A DNA stretch of 64,000 bases from Methyloferula stellata AR4 (GTDB taxonomy: Bacteria > Pseudomonadota > Alphaproteobacteria > Rhizobiales > Beijerinckiaceae). Every line of letters starts with the position of its first letter. Position 1 is the first letter of the stretch. The position numbers were made by a program, and so were the translations under genes. The notes beneath the pieces were generated by a model. The model was not told the origin of the DNA and searched no databases. It was given only the letters and a program-made list of their open reading frames with translations. The stretch is from assembly GCF_000385335.1 (NCBI RefSeq), contig NZ_ARWA01000001.1, forward strand, positions 3,860,001 to 3,924,000, in the 5' to 3' direction. This document shows, piece by piece, positions 43,474-52,440 of the stretch.

Positions 43474-43814
43474 TACGCGGCCTCCGATTGAGTGCTGGTG
43501 GCGGGAAGAAAATGTCGTTTTCCAAACAGGGCGGTATGTCGAAAATCTGACGTAACCACTCTATGCTTCCCCCTTGGAACTGTCGCTGATAAAATTTGTG
43601 CATTCACTTGCGAAACTTCTCGGCATCTTGCCTGTCAAAAGTCCAAACTGCCTGATTTAAGGCATTTTGCTTCGCTATGATTGGAAGTGAACGTAACTAT
43701 ACGCTCCAATTCTTCCGATGAATACCTGCAACTGAGCAAGGTAGCGTCATTATCCTTACCATCAATCAAGCCCGGCGGCCCTTCTTGGTTCCAAAATCAG
43801 ACTCTGATCCAAGG

Positions 43815-43872
43815 CTATGTCCGTTGTTCGTCGCAACCCGGACATAGCGCAAACGGCCATTTTAGCCGTTTG
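43815..43872. other. Tandem palindromes between nifA and the helicase gene
   Basis: CTATGTCCG...CGGACATAG (43815-43847) is a perfect 9 bp inverted repeat, followed by CAAACGGC/GCCGTTTG (43850-43872). They lie in the 521-base divergent gap 43474-43994. Either could be an operator or an RNA hairpin; nothing else is recognised in the gap. Confidence 0.4.
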
Positions 43873-43994
43873 GAAAGGGTCTAAAACGCCCTTGGACCCC
43901 CGTGCAACAAAGAACCTGTTGCATTGGCTCCCTCGCATGAGCGACATGTCGTCCCTTCCCTCGCATGTCAAATGCGCCTCCAATCGTGTGATTC

Positions 43995-45086
43995 ATGGCC
44001 TGGTCGCCGCAGCAAGATGCCGCACTCAAAGCTGTCGCGCGATGGCTGAACGAAAAGGACCGGCAGGTGTTCCGCCTGTTCGGCTATGCCGGCACCGGCA
44101 AGACGACGCTTGCGAAAAAGCTGGCCGAGGACGCCGACGGCGAAGTCGCCTTTGCCGCCTTTACCGGCAAAGCCGCCCTCGTTCTCCGCTCGAAGGGCTG
44201 CAAGAACGCAAGGACGATCCACAGCACCATCTATAAAGCCCGCGACACCGACACCGAGGAACCGTCCTTTACCTTGAATGAGGATGCCGCGGCGGCACGC
44301 GCGGCTCTCATCATTATCGACGAATGTTCGATGGTCGACGCCGATCTTGGTCGCGATCTCTTGTCCTTCGGCAAGCCGGTGCTCGTCCTGGGCGATCCGG
44401 CGCAGCTTCCGCCGATCAAGGGCGGCGGGTTTTTCACGGACGGCGAGCCCGACATGATGCTCACCGAAGTCCACCGGCAGGCGGCGGATAATCCGATCAT
44501 AAGGCTCTCCATGCAGGTGCGCGAAGGCGGAAGGCTTTCGCCAGGCAGCTATGGCGAGAGCCGGATCATCTCGCGCCATGAGATCGATGCCGGGCTCGTG
44601 ACCAAGGCCGATCAGGTTCTGGTCGGGCTCAACAAGACGCGGCGCTCTTATAATAGACGGATGCGCGAACTCTTCGGCTATGAAGACCCGTTTCCGGAGG
44701 TCGGCGACAAGCTCGTCTGCCTGCGCAACGATAAGACCAAGGGGCTTTTGAACGGCGGCCTCTGGATCGTCCGCACCAAGGCCACGGGCCGCGGCCGCAA
44801 GCTGAAATTCACCGTCGTGCCGGAGGAAGATTCTGCCCGCAAGCCGCTGCGGATCGGCATTCTGCCGGAATTTTTCGAAGGCACGGAGGACAGCCTCTCC
44901 ATGAAACAGCGGCTCGACTCGGATGCTTTCGATTACGGCTATGCGCTGACCGTGCACAAAGCCCAAGGCTCGCAATGGGACAATGTCGTGCTCTTCGATG
45001 AGAGCGGCGCCTTTCCCGACTATCGCGCCCGCTGGCTCTATACGGGCCTCACCCGCGCGGCCGAGGCCATCACGGTCGTGATGTGA
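43995..45086 (+). CDS. RecD-like/Dda-type superfamily 1 DNA helicase
   Basis: 363 residues (MAWSPQQDAALKAVARWLNE). Motif I GYAGTGKTTLAKKL, motif II ALIIIDECSMVDADL, motif III LVLGDPAQLPPI and the UvrD_C_2 end YALTVHKAQGSQWDNVVLFD are all present. It unwinds DNA 5'-3' in repair or recombination; its exact role is not known. It overlaps the next gene by four bases, though the two have no obvious functional link. Confidence 0.9.
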   Translation: MAWSPQQDAALKAVARWLNEKDRQVFRLFGYAGTGKTTLAKKLAEDADGEVAFAAFTGKAALVLRSKGCKNARTIHSTIYKARDTDTEEPSFTLNEDAAAARAALIIIDECSMVDADLGRDLLSFGKPVLVLGDPAQLPPIKGGGFFTDGEPDMMLTEVHRQAADNPIIRLSMQVREGGRLSPGSYGESRIISRHEIDAGLVTKADQVLVGLNKTRRSYNRRMRELFGYEDPFPEVGDKLVCLRNDKTKGLLNGGLWIVRTKATGRGRKLKFTVVPEEDSARKPLRIGILPEFFEGTEDSLSMKQRLDSDAFDYGYALTVHKAQGSQWDNVVLFDESGAFPDYRARWLYTGLTRAAEAITVVM

Positions 45087-46015
45087 TGGAGGCCGCCTTT
45101 CGCACGACACGCCGCAGCTTTCTCACCGGCGCGGCGGTCTGCGCATTGGTGGCGTCGGCGCGGGCGGAGACCCCGATCATCGTCAGTTCGAAGCTCGACA
45201 TCGAAGGCGCGCTGCTCGGCCGGATGATCCTCATCGCGCTGTCGCGCGCCGGCCTCCCGGTCGAGAACCGGCTGCTGCTCGGCCCGACCGCCATCTTGCG
45301 GCAGGCGCTTTTGTCAGGCGCGATCGACCTCTATCCCGAATATACCGGCAACGCCGCCTTCTTCTTCAACGATGACGCCGATCCGGTCTGGCGCAACGCC
45401 AAGAAGGGCTATGAGCGCGCCGCCAGCCTCGATCTTGCCCGAAACCATCTCGTCTGGCTGACGCCGGCGCCCGCCGACAATAATTGGGTGATCGCCATGC
45501 CGCGCGCCCTCGCGGCATCGCTGCATCTCACCTCATTGGCCGATTTCGCGCGCTGGGTGAACGCAGACGGCCCGATCAAGCTCGCGGCCAGCGCCGAATT
45601 CGTCGAAAGCCCGGCCGGTCTGCCGGCTTTCGAGGAGGCCTATGGATTCAAGCTGAACGCAATGCAGCTTTTGGTTCTCTCGGGCGGCGAGACTTCGGCG
45701 ACGTGCAAAGCCGCGGCCGACGGCATTTCCGGCGTCAACGCCGCCATGGCCTATGGCACCGACGGCGCACTCATAGCGCTCGATCTGATCGCGCTCGACG
45801 ACGATAAGCATGTGCAGCCGGTCTATGCCCCTGCCCCGGTCGTACGCGAAAGCACCTTGGCGCAATATCCGCAGATCGCGCCTTTGCTCGCACCGGTCTT
45901 CGCAGGTCTCGATCTTTCGACCTTGCGGCGTTTGAATGCGAAGATCGCCGTCGACGGGCAAGAAGCGGCGAAAGTGGCGGAGACCTATCTCGAAAGCCAA
46001 GGTCTTTTGAAATGA
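45083..46015 (+). CDS. Osmoprotectant ABC transporter substrate-binding protein (OsmF/YehZ-like)
   Basis: 310 residues. A twin-arginine-like signal (TTRRSFLTGAAVCALVASAR) precedes an OpuAC-type domain: PIIVSSKLDIEGALLGRMIL, QALLSGAIDLYPEYTGNAAF and the binding-site region SGVNAAMAYGTDGALIALDL. It should bind a quaternary amine such as glycine betaine in the periplasm. It is the first gene of an SBP-permease-ATPase-permease operon. The gene symbol is left blank because YehZ and OpuBC branches are hard to separate by eye. Confidence 0.85.
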   Translation: MMEAAFRTTRRSFLTGAAVCALVASARAETPIIVSSKLDIEGALLGRMILIALSRAGLPVENRLLLGPTAILRQALLSGAIDLYPEYTGNAAFFFNDDADPVWRNAKKGYERAASLDLARNHLVWLTPAPADNNWVIAMPRALAASLHLTSLADFARWVNADGPIKLAASAEFVESPAGLPAFEEAYGFKLNAMQLLVLSGGETSATCKAAADGISGVNAAMAYGTDGALIALDLIALDDDKHVQPVYAPAPVVRESTLAQYPQIAPLLAPVFAGLDLSTLRRLNAKIAVDGQEAAKVAETYLESQGLLK

Positions 46016-46027
46016 GAGGCTTTTGAA

Positions 46028-47413
46028 GTGAAAGGGCGTCGCTTGCCGCAGATCCATAATCGCGTGCTGCTGCTCCTCGGCATCGCTGGCGCAATCGCAC
46101 TGGCTTTCGGCGGCTTCCTCGACATGGCGCCGAACCGGCTTGCGCGCGGCGTGGATTTGCCGGTCTTCGGCCAGTCGCTTGGCGCGGGGCTTGCCCTCGC
46201 CGCGCCGCTCGCAGCTTTCATTCTCCTTGCTTTTGTCACTGGGCCTTCCGAGGGAAGTCGAAGCAGCGAGCTAGATAATCCCTCGTCCTTCGAGACACCG
46301 CATTCCAAGTCGCGCTGGCGCGACTTGATGCGTCTCCTCAGGATGAGGGGATTGAAGACTTGGCCTAAATTAGCCCTCATCCTGAGGAACTTGCATCGCT
46401 GGCGATCTATCGCAACAGCGAGATCGCAAAGCAAGCGTCTCGAAGGACGAGGGCGGTCCGTAAACCTGCGATCAATTGCAACTTTGGTCTCCGCGTCCCT
46501 GCTTTTCTACGCCTGCCTCATCGACGCCGGGCTTTTAGCGAGATCTCTCGCCTCGCCCGAGACGCCAGCCTTGCGTCTCTCGCTCGGTAGCGCCTTCTGG
46601 ATTCCGACAGCCTGCGCGCTCTTCGCCTTTCTTGATGCCATGCAGAGGATGCAATTCGGCCTCGTCTCGCGCGCCGGCTGCTTTATTCTTCTGTGTCTGC
46701 CCTTCGCGCTTTTGGCGGGCGCCGGGTTTTTCGACTCTCTCTCGCTCGCGAAGGAATTCGAAAATCACCAGGCCGTTTTCATTCAGGCGCTCGTCGATCA
46801 TCTGCTCTTGGTCGTCCTGTCGCTCGGCGTGGCGCTTCTCATCGCGATCCCGATCATATTCGCGATAAGGCAGAAATCGGGCCTGCAAAACCTCGTCTAT
46901 GCCAGCCTTGGCGTCATTCAAGCCGTGCCGTCGATCGCGCTTTTCGGGCTTTTGATCGCGCCGCTTTCGGCGCTCGTGGCGCATGTGCCTGTCCTCGCGC
47001 AATTCGGCATCAGCGGCACGGGGCGGACGCCGGCGATCATCGCGCTCGTGCTCTACGCATTGCTGCCGCTCGTGCGAAACGGCATGACCGGCCTCGATGC
47101 CGTGTCGCCCGACGTGAGAGACGCAGCAAAAGGCCTTGGCTTCAGCGCCGGAGCGCGCGTCTTGAAGGTCGATCTGCCGCTTGCCATGCCGGCGCTCCTC
47201 TCCGGCATGAGGGTCGTCACGGTGCAGGCGATCGGCCTTGCCGCCGTGGCCGCCTTGATCGGCGCGGGCGGCCTTGGCACGTTCGTCTTTCAGGGCATTG
47301 GCCAATATGCGCTCGATCTCGTGCTCGTCGGCGCGATCCCGATCATTCTGCTGGCGCTTGGCGCCGATCTCACCTTCCAGCTTCTCCTCTCGATGGTGAG
47401 GGCACGCGTGTGA
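46028..47413 (+). CDS. Osmoprotectant ABC transporter permease (YehY-like) with in-frame palindromic insert
   Basis: 461 residues. Hydrophobic segments flank a C-terminal BPD_transp_1 domain with the EAA region DVRDAAKGLGFSAGARVLKV. Codons ~70-145 have low-complexity basic residues unlike a transporter, and they coincide with a nested palindromic DNA element (46280-46453). The transporter sequence resumes at SLLFYACLIDAGLLARSLAS. This insertion explains the excess length over YehY (~385). Its stop overlaps the ATPase GTG start. The insert does not break the frame, so the protein may still work. Confidence 0.8.
   Translation: MKGRRLPQIHNRVLLLLGIAGAIALAFGGFLDMAPNRLARGVDLPVFGQSLGAGLALAAPLAAFILLAFVTGPSEGSRSSELDNPSSFETPHSKSRWRDLMRLLRMRGLKTWPKLALILRNLHRWRSIATARSQSKRLEGRGRSVNLRSIATLVSASLLFYACLIDAGLLARSLASPETPALRLSLGSAFWIPTACALFAFLDAMQRMQFGLVSRAGCFILLCLPFALLAGAGFFDSLSLAKEFENHQAVFIQALVDHLLLVVLSLGVALLIAIPIIFAIRQKSGLQNLVYASLGVIQAVPSIALFGLLIAPLSALVAHVPVLAQFGISGTGRTPAIIALVLYALLPLVRNGMTGLDAVSPDVRDAAKGLGFSAGARVLKVDLPLAMPALLSGMRVVTVQAIGLAAVAALIGAGGLGTFVFQGIGQYALDLVLVGAIPIILLALGADLTFQLLLSMVRARV
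46280..46453. repeat. Nested palindromic element inside a coding sequence
   Basis: The outer arms CCCTCGTCCTTCGAGAC (46280-46296) and GTCTCGAAGGACGAGGG (46437-46453) are a perfect 17 bp inverted repeat. Inner arms TCCTCAGGATGAGGG (46335-46349) and CCCTCATCCTGAGGA (46374-46388) are a perfect 15 bp inverted repeat. This repeat type is common between genes in Rhizobiales, but here it is translated. Confidence 0.85.
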
Positions 47414-48345
47414 TCGACCTCGAAGGCATCAGCAAAAGCTTCGGCGCGCTTAAAGCGATCGACGATCTGTCGCTCAGGGTCGAAGAAGGCGTCTTCTGCA
47501 CGCTGGTCGGACCGTCCGGCTGCGGCAAATCCACTTTGCTGCGCATGATCAATGCGATGATCGCCCCCGACGCGGGGCGCATTTGTTTGCGCGGCACCGA
47601 TATCGGCACGTTGCCGCCCGATCAATTGCGGCGCGGCATCGGCTACGTCATCCAATCGGTCGGGCTGTTTCCGCATTGGACCGTCGCCGACAATATTCTG
47701 ACCGTGCCGCGCCTGTTGCACTGGCCCAAGGAAAAATACGCCAAGCGGCTCGACGAGATCGTCGCTTTGACCGAAGTCGATCCAAGCTGGCTCCCCCGCT
47801 ATCCGCGGCAATTGTCGGGCGGCCAGCAGCAGCGCGTCGGCGTCGCCCGCGCGCTCGCGGCCGACCCCGACATTATCCTCATGGACGAGCCCTTCTCCGC
47901 GCTCGATCCGCCGAGCCGCGCGAGCCTGCAGGCCTCCATGCGGCGCATTCATGCGCAAAGCAAAAAGACCATCATCTTCGTCACCCATGACATAGACGAA
48001 GCCTTGAAGCTCGGCACGCAGATCACCCTTCTGAACAAAGGCCGGATCGCGCAGACAGGCACGCCGCAAGAGATCCTGGCGCGGCCCAAAGACGAATTCG
48101 TGGAAAATTTCATCGGCGGCACGGCGCCGCGCTTGCGATTGCTCGATCTGGAGCAGGTCGCAAGCCGCATGCGGCCCGAAACCACCGGGCAAGCACCATT
48201 GATCTTCGCCGATGCGAGCCTGAAAGATGCCTTGAACCTGATGCTAAGCGAGAGCTGCACCACGCTTGCGGTCCAAGACCGCAATGGCCAGCGCGTCGGC
48301 ACGCTGACGATCGCCGATCTAATCGAGCCGCCGCATGGAAGCTGA
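47410..48345 (+). CDS. Osmoprotectant ABC transporter ATPase (YehX/OpuBA-like)
   Basis: 311 residues from GTG 47410, which overlaps the permease TGA. The frame is open far upstream but only as antisense or off-frame sequence. Walker A GPSGCGKSTLLRMINAM, signature QLSGGQQQRVGVARALA, Walker B DIILMDEPFSALD and H-loop FVTHDIDEALKL. A C-terminal CBS-like region (LKDALNLMLSESCTTLAVQD) is typical of OpuAA-type ATPases and may sense ionic strength. It energises the two permeases. Confidence 0.9.
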   Translation: MIDLEGISKSFGALKAIDDLSLRVEEGVFCTLVGPSGCGKSTLLRMINAMIAPDAGRICLRGTDIGTLPPDQLRRGIGYVIQSVGLFPHWTVADNILTVPRLLHWPKEKYAKRLDEIVALTEVDPSWLPRYPRQLSGGQQQRVGVARALAADPDIILMDEPFSALDPPSRASLQASMRRIHAQSKKTIIFVTHDIDEALKLGTQITLLNKGRIAQTGTPQEILARPKDEFVENFIGGTAPRLRLLDLEQVASRMRPETTGQAPLIFADASLKDALNLMLSESCTTLAVQDRNGQRVGTLTIADLIEPPHGS

Positions 48346-49084
48346 AGTGCAATTGCGCCAAACCCGCGCCCTGTCCTATCGGCCTTTGCTTCTGCTGTTG
48401 GCAGTTTTCCTGGCAACCGTCTTTCTCATGCCTTTGACGGCGCCGCTGTTTCGCTGGCTTTTTCCGGACCTGCTGCGTCCGGTTTATACGCGGGCAAGTT
48501 TTTTCGAACTGACATTGGCGCATTGCGAATTGGTCTTCGCCTCGACGGCGGTCGCCGCTTTGATCGGCATAGGCACCGCGGTTTACGTCACGCGCCAAAG
48601 CGGGAAAGAATTTCTGCCCCTGGTCAGCGCGCTCGCCGCGATCGGCCAGACCTTTCCGCCGGTCGCGGTCCTGGCGCTGGCCATTCCCCTGCTCGGCTAT
48701 GGCGCGGCGCCAACCGTTCTGGCTCTGGTCCTCTATTCGACCCTGCCGATTTTGGAAGCGACGATCGCAGGCCTCTATGCCGTACCGGGTTCTGCGCGCG
48801 ATGCCGCTTTGGGCCTGGGCTTTTCGCCGGGCGGGCTTTTGTTTCACATCGAGCTTCCGCTCGCCGCCCCCTTCATTTTCGCCGGGCTGCGCAACGCCAC
48901 GATCATCAATATCGGGACGGCGACCATCGGTTCGAGCGTCGGGGCTTTGTCGCTCGGCTCGCCCATTCTCGAAGGCCTGTCGGCGTCGAATCCGGCCTAT
49001 GTCATCGAGGGTGCCATCGTCGTCTCGCTGCTTGCCGTGGTCGTCGACCGCGCCTTCGAGACGCTCGAACAGGCCTTGAATTGA
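48335..49084 (+). CDS. Osmoprotectant ABC transporter permease (YehW-like)
   Basis: 249 residues, five to six membrane segments. The EAA-like loop is GSARDAALGLGFSPGGLLFH; FAGLRNATIINIGTATIGSS is characteristic of OpuBB/YehW permeases. It overlaps the ATPase gene by 11 bases. Two different permeases plus an SBP and ATPase match the YehZYXW arrangement. Confidence 0.85.
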   Translation: MEAEVQLRQTRALSYRPLLLLLAVFLATVFLMPLTAPLFRWLFPDLLRPVYTRASFFELTLAHCELVFASTAVAALIGIGTAVYVTRQSGKEFLPLVSALAAIGQTFPPVAVLALAIPLLGYGAAPTVLALVLYSTLPILEATIAGLYAVPGSARDAALGLGFSPGGLLFHIELPLAAPFIFAGLRNATIINIGTATIGSSVGALSLGSPILEGLSASNPAYVIEGAIVVSLLAVVVDRAFETLEQALN

Positions 49085-49186
49085 GCGGAGAAGCGCCGCG
49101 AAATCGTCATCATGAATTCGTGAACTTACTTTGTTGTTTATCCCGACCTGTTCGAGCCGGTTCTTCAGCGCTTTAGGATCTTATTA

Positions 49187-49933
49187 ATGTCATTCCTCCG
49201 TCTATCCCTCGCTTGTCTCGTCATGCTGCCCATCGCGGCCCATGCCCAGGATGTCCCCCTCAGAGACCAGCTTCCGCATATCACCACGACAGGCTCCGCC
49301 CATGCCAATGTGATGCCCGACCTCGCCATCATCTCTTTCGCCGTCGTGACGGAGCGACCCACGGCTTCGGCGGCTTCGAGCGATAATGCAGCAGCTGCGC
49401 AGGCCGTCGTCGGCGAGGTCAAGGCGCAAGGGATCGACCCCAAGGATATCCGCACGGTGTCGGTGACTCTCTCGCCCGTCTATGACGAAAGCCGCGATGC
49501 CAGCGGGCACCTCGTCAAGCGTACCTTGCGCGCTTATTCCGCCCGCAACGGCTTGGAAGTCCGCGTGCATGCGATCGACAAGGCCGGGGCGCTCGCCCGG
49601 CAATTGATCGAAAAGGGCGCGAATAATTTCGGCGGCATCAGTTTCGAAGTCGAACATCCGGAGCCGAAACTCCGATCGCTGCAAACGGAGGCAACGAAAG
49701 ATGCCTTGGCCCGCGCCCAGAGCTATGTCGATGCGCTCGGTTTGAAGCTCGGGCGTGTCATCGAAATCGCGCCGCCAGGTGAAGGAACGCCTTATCCGGC
49801 CGCGCCGCGCGCGAAATTCGCAGCAGCTATGCCCGCCCCGCCCGAAGCTGGCGCTGCTGCCGCGATCCCGATCGAACCCGGCTTCGAGACTTTGGCGACC
49901 TCGGTCAGCGTGACTTGGGAACTGGTGCAGTAA
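49187..49933 (+). CDS. SIMPL-domain (DUF541) periplasmic protein
   Basis: 248 residues with an N-terminal signal (MSFLRLSLACLVMLPIAAHA). The domain signatures are the early HITTTGSAHANVMPDLAIIS and later RSLQTEATKDALARAQSYVD segments. SIMPL proteins are periplasmic and linked to oxidative-stress tolerance in other bacteria; their precise role is unknown. It is an independent unit after the transporter operon. Confidence 0.85.
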   Translation: MSFLRLSLACLVMLPIAAHAQDVPLRDQLPHITTTGSAHANVMPDLAIISFAVVTERPTASAASSDNAAAAQAVVGEVKAQGIDPKDIRTVSVTLSPVYDESRDASGHLVKRTLRAYSARNGLEVRVHAIDKAGALARQLIEKGANNFGGISFEVEHPEPKLRSLQTEATKDALARAQSYVDALGLKLGRVIEIAPPGEGTPYPAAPRAKFAAAMPAPPEAGAAAAIPIEPGFETLATSVSVTWELVQ

Positions 49934-49945
49934 CGGCGCTCGACA

Positions 49946-50069
49946 ACCTTCTCCCTGTGGGAGAAGGTGCCGCCGGAGGCGGCGGATGAGGGGTTACGAT
50001 CATTCAATGATGGCACGTAACCCTTCACCCGGCTGCTGCGCAGCCACCCTCTCCCACAGGAAGAGGGTT
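49946..50069. repeat. Intergenic palindromic repeat, family 1 copy 2
   Basis: The left arm CCTTCTCCCTGTGGGAGAAGG and right arm CACCCTCTCCCACAGGAAGAGGG match the repeat near 9249-9366 in layout, including a GGATGAGGGGT core. It lies between two convergent genes and may act as a bidirectional terminator. Confidence 0.75.
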
Positions 50070-50082
50070 TACGCGCCTCGCG

Positions 50083-50319
50083 CTAATAAGGCTCGTTCGT
50101 CCTGCCGCCGCACTCCGTCCTTTCGACGCAGACACACCGAGTGTTGTTCGTGTCGCAAGCGGGTTTGCGAATCGGTCCGCATGGATATTCGCGGCCGTCA
50201 TAACCCCGCATCGCGCCGCCGCATTGTCCCTCGGAATGCGGCGGGCTTTGAGCCATGACCTGCGAAGCAATCAGCAGCGAAGCCGCGGTCATCAAGCTCA
50301 CCAAGACGATCCTCATCAC
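50083..50319 (-). CDS. Small secreted cysteine-rich protein
   Basis: 78 residues with a signal peptide (MMRIVLVSLMTAASLLIASQ, cleaved after VMA). The mature part holds six cysteines (QCGGAMRG, YPCGPIRK, ACDTNNTRCVCVERTECG), suggesting disulfide bonds in the periplasm. No family was recognised. It sits between a repeat and the methyltransferase gene on the same strand. Confidence 0.65.
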   Translation of the reverse strand: MMRIVLVSLMTAASLLIASQVMAQSPPHSEGQCGGAMRGYDGREYPCGPIRKPACDTNNTRCVCVERTECGGRTNEPY

Positions 50320-50373
50320 ATCTCTCCAAAACGGCCAGCCGACTCGCTTTCATGCTTTTTAACCCAAGAGGCG

Positions 50374-51309
50374 TCACGGTTTCAATTTGGTCTCGGTCGT
50401 GCCCAAGGCCTCGGCGAGACTTATTTTTGCCGAGCCGGGCGGCAAGGGCTTTTGCTGGCTCTCATGCGGCGCCCAGCCGGAGATAAAGAGCAATTCGAAA
50501 GTGGCGCGCACCCGGCCGTCGGGATCGCTGAACCGCTCGGCATAGACTTCCGCCGCGCGGATCAGGATCGCGGGCCGCAAGGGCCGGCGCGCCCGCTCGC
50601 TCATCGTGTTCGTCGCACCCATGGCGCGAAGATCCGCCATAAGATCGAACATCGTATCGTAGCGCACGGTCAGAGGTTCGATATCCGCGACCGGCAGCGC
50701 AAAGCCGGCGCGCTGCAAAAGACCGCCCATGTCGCGCACATCGACGAAGGGCGCAATGCGCGGGCTGATGCCTCCCAAGATCTCGGTCTCGGCCAGGGCG
50801 AAAGCCGTGCGCAGCTCATGCAGCGTCCGGCCGCCTGCGAGGCAGGCCAGCAAGAGCCCGTCGGGTTTCAGGGCCTGGCGGATCTGCACCAGAGCGCCGG
50901 GCAGATCGTTGACCGCATGCAGCGCCAAGGCCGAAACAACAAGATCGAAACTCCCCGGCGCGAAAGGCAGTGCCTCTTCATCGCCGATCAGATTGAGGAT
51001 CGGAATAGGCGCTATGGTTTGAGGCAAAGGCGCGAGCCGAACCACGTGTATATTGGGGACGGCGGCCAGCCTTTGTGCCAGCTCTGGTCCCGGCGTGCCG
51101 AGATCGAGGCATGCCGCAAAGCTGCGGTTGACCGTCGCCAGCCGCTCGACCAAATCCTCGGCCGCGCGGGTGAGCAGAAAATCGGCAGGGCTTTTGGCGA
51201 GCGCGCGCAAGAGCCTGCGGCGCTGCAAGCCACGCTCGAAGATGCGGATCGGCGCTTGGGGGGAGCCGTCGCCCACTTTTGGCTTTCCGTTCATATAAAG
51301 GCCATTCAT
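50374..51309 (-). CDS. SAM-dependent methyltransferase (NDUFAF5/BioC-like)
   Basis: 311 residues. A Rossmann-type core with CLDLGTPGPELAQRL, EALPFAPGSFDLVVSALALH and QALKPDGLLLACLAGGRTLH fits class I methyltransferases close to NDUFAF5/BioC; RGLQRRRLLRALAKSPADFL precedes it. The first motif is LGTPGPE rather than the usual GxGxG. The substrate is unknown. Start may be the second ATG (~51294). Confidence 0.75.
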   Translation of the reverse strand: MNGLYMNGKPKVGDGSPQAPIRIFERGLQRRRLLRALAKSPADFLLTRAAEDLVERLATVNRSFAACLDLGTPGPELAQRLAAVPNIHVVRLAPLPQTIAPIPILNLIGDEEALPFAPGSFDLVVSALALHAVNDLPGALVQIRQALKPDGLLLACLAGGRTLHELRTAFALAETEILGGISPRIAPFVDVRDMGGLLQRAGFALPVADIEPLTVRYDTMFDLMADLRAMGATNTMSERARRPLRPAILIRAAEVYAERFSDPDGRVRATFELLFISGWAPHESQQKPLPPGSAKISLAEALGTTETKLKP

Positions 51310-51344
51310 CTCTTGGCGGCGAGCATGGCGAGCGGGTCACTTTA

Positions 51345-51400
51345 GTCAATGACGACCCTCCGGGTCGCCGCCGTAAGGCGGTCGCGAAGCGATCATTGAC
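51345..51400. repeat. Palindromic cruciform element
   Basis: GTCAATGA/TCATTGAC outer arms enclose three hairpins: GACCC-tcc-GGGTC, CCGCC-gtaa-GGCGG and TCGC-gaa-GCGA. It lies upstream of the methyltransferase gene in the gap before comF and looks like a REP-type element. Confidence 0.6.
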
Positions 51401-51555
51401 AAAAGCAGACCCGACTCGCCGATAATGCCGCCGTTGGATGAATGGCGAAACCTGACCTTGCCCATTATGCTTTCGAGCAAAACACGATGAGCTATAAGGT
51501 GGCCTAGCAGTGAGGCAAGCCTTGCGGGTACAGCAATCCCAGCTAAGCTCGCCCC

Positions 51556-52362
51556 ATGCACGGCGATGACCTAACCGAAACCTCCAAACCCCATGCGGCC
51601 TTGCGCGCCGCCACGCATTTGGGCGCGGCGGCGAGGCATCTGAGCCGCGCCGCGCTCGATCTCATCTTCCCGCCGGCCTGCATCTCCTGCCGCGAGGCGA
51701 TCGCGGCGCATGGCGCGCTTTGCCCCGCCTGCTGGGGCCAGGTGCGCTTCATCGAGCGGCCTTTTTGCGACCGGCTCGGCACCCCCTTTGCCGCCGATCT
51801 CGGCGCCGAGGGCCTGCTGTCGCCGGAAGCCATCGCCCATCCGCCCGTCTATGCACGCGCCCGCGCGGTCGCGAGATTCGAGGATGGGCCGGTGCGCCAT
51901 TTGATCCACCGGCTGAAATATGGCGACAGGCTCGAACTGGCTTTGCCGCTCGGCCGGCAGATGGCGCGGGCCGGACGCGAGCTTTTGGCCGAGGCCGATC
52001 TGCTCGTGCCAATCCCGCTCCACCGGGGCAGGCTCTTCTGGCGGCGCTTCAACCAGGCCAATGCGCTTGCCGAGGTGATCTCCAAGGCGAGCAAAGTCCA
52101 AAACGATCCCTTCGTCCTCGAAAGGACCAAGGCGACGCCCTCGCAAGTCGGGCTGACCAAGGTGCAACGGGCCGAAAACATGCATGGCGCCTTCGCCGTG
52201 CCGGAGGCGGAAAAGATCAAGATCGAGGGCCGCGCCCTTGTCCTGATCGACGACGTGCTTACCTCCGGCGCGACGCTCAACGCTGCGGCGCGGGTGCTTT
52301 TGCGGGCGGGTGCCGCCCGCGTCGATGCGCTCGTCTTTGCCCGGGTTGTGACGGGCGCCTAA
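51556..52362 (+). CDS. comF: ComF-family phosphoribosyltransferase-like protein
   Basis: 268 residues. An N-terminal zinc-ribbon-like region (PPACISCREAIAAHGALCPA) is followed by a PRTase domain with LVPIPLHRGRLFWRRFNQAN and the PRPP loop ALVLIDDVLTSGATLNAAAR. ComF proteins act in DNA uptake in competent bacteria, but many hosts carry them without known competence. Upstream of glutaredoxin, an order common in alphaproteobacteria. Confidence 0.9.
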   Translation: MHGDDLTETSKPHAALRAATHLGAAARHLSRAALDLIFPPACISCREAIAAHGALCPACWGQVRFIERPFCDRLGTPFAADLGAEGLLSPEAIAHPPVYARARAVARFEDGPVRHLIHRLKYGDRLELALPLGRQMARAGRELLAEADLLVPIPLHRGRLFWRRFNQANALAEVISKASKVQNDPFVLERTKATPSQVGLTKVQRAENMHGAFAVPEAEKIKIEGRALVLIDDVLTSGATLNAAARVLLRAGAARVDALVFARVVTGA

Positions 52363-52440
52363 ATGCCCATATAAACGGGCGAATAGCCGGTTCGGATCGG
52401 CCCGGCGCTGCGCCGCGGGCAAGGTCCAGAGGGAAACTAA

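Noticed and set aside
43537-43552. Possible NifA site before nifA (TGT-N10-ACG)
   Set aside because: Only one half-site is exact and no -24/-12 element was found near it.
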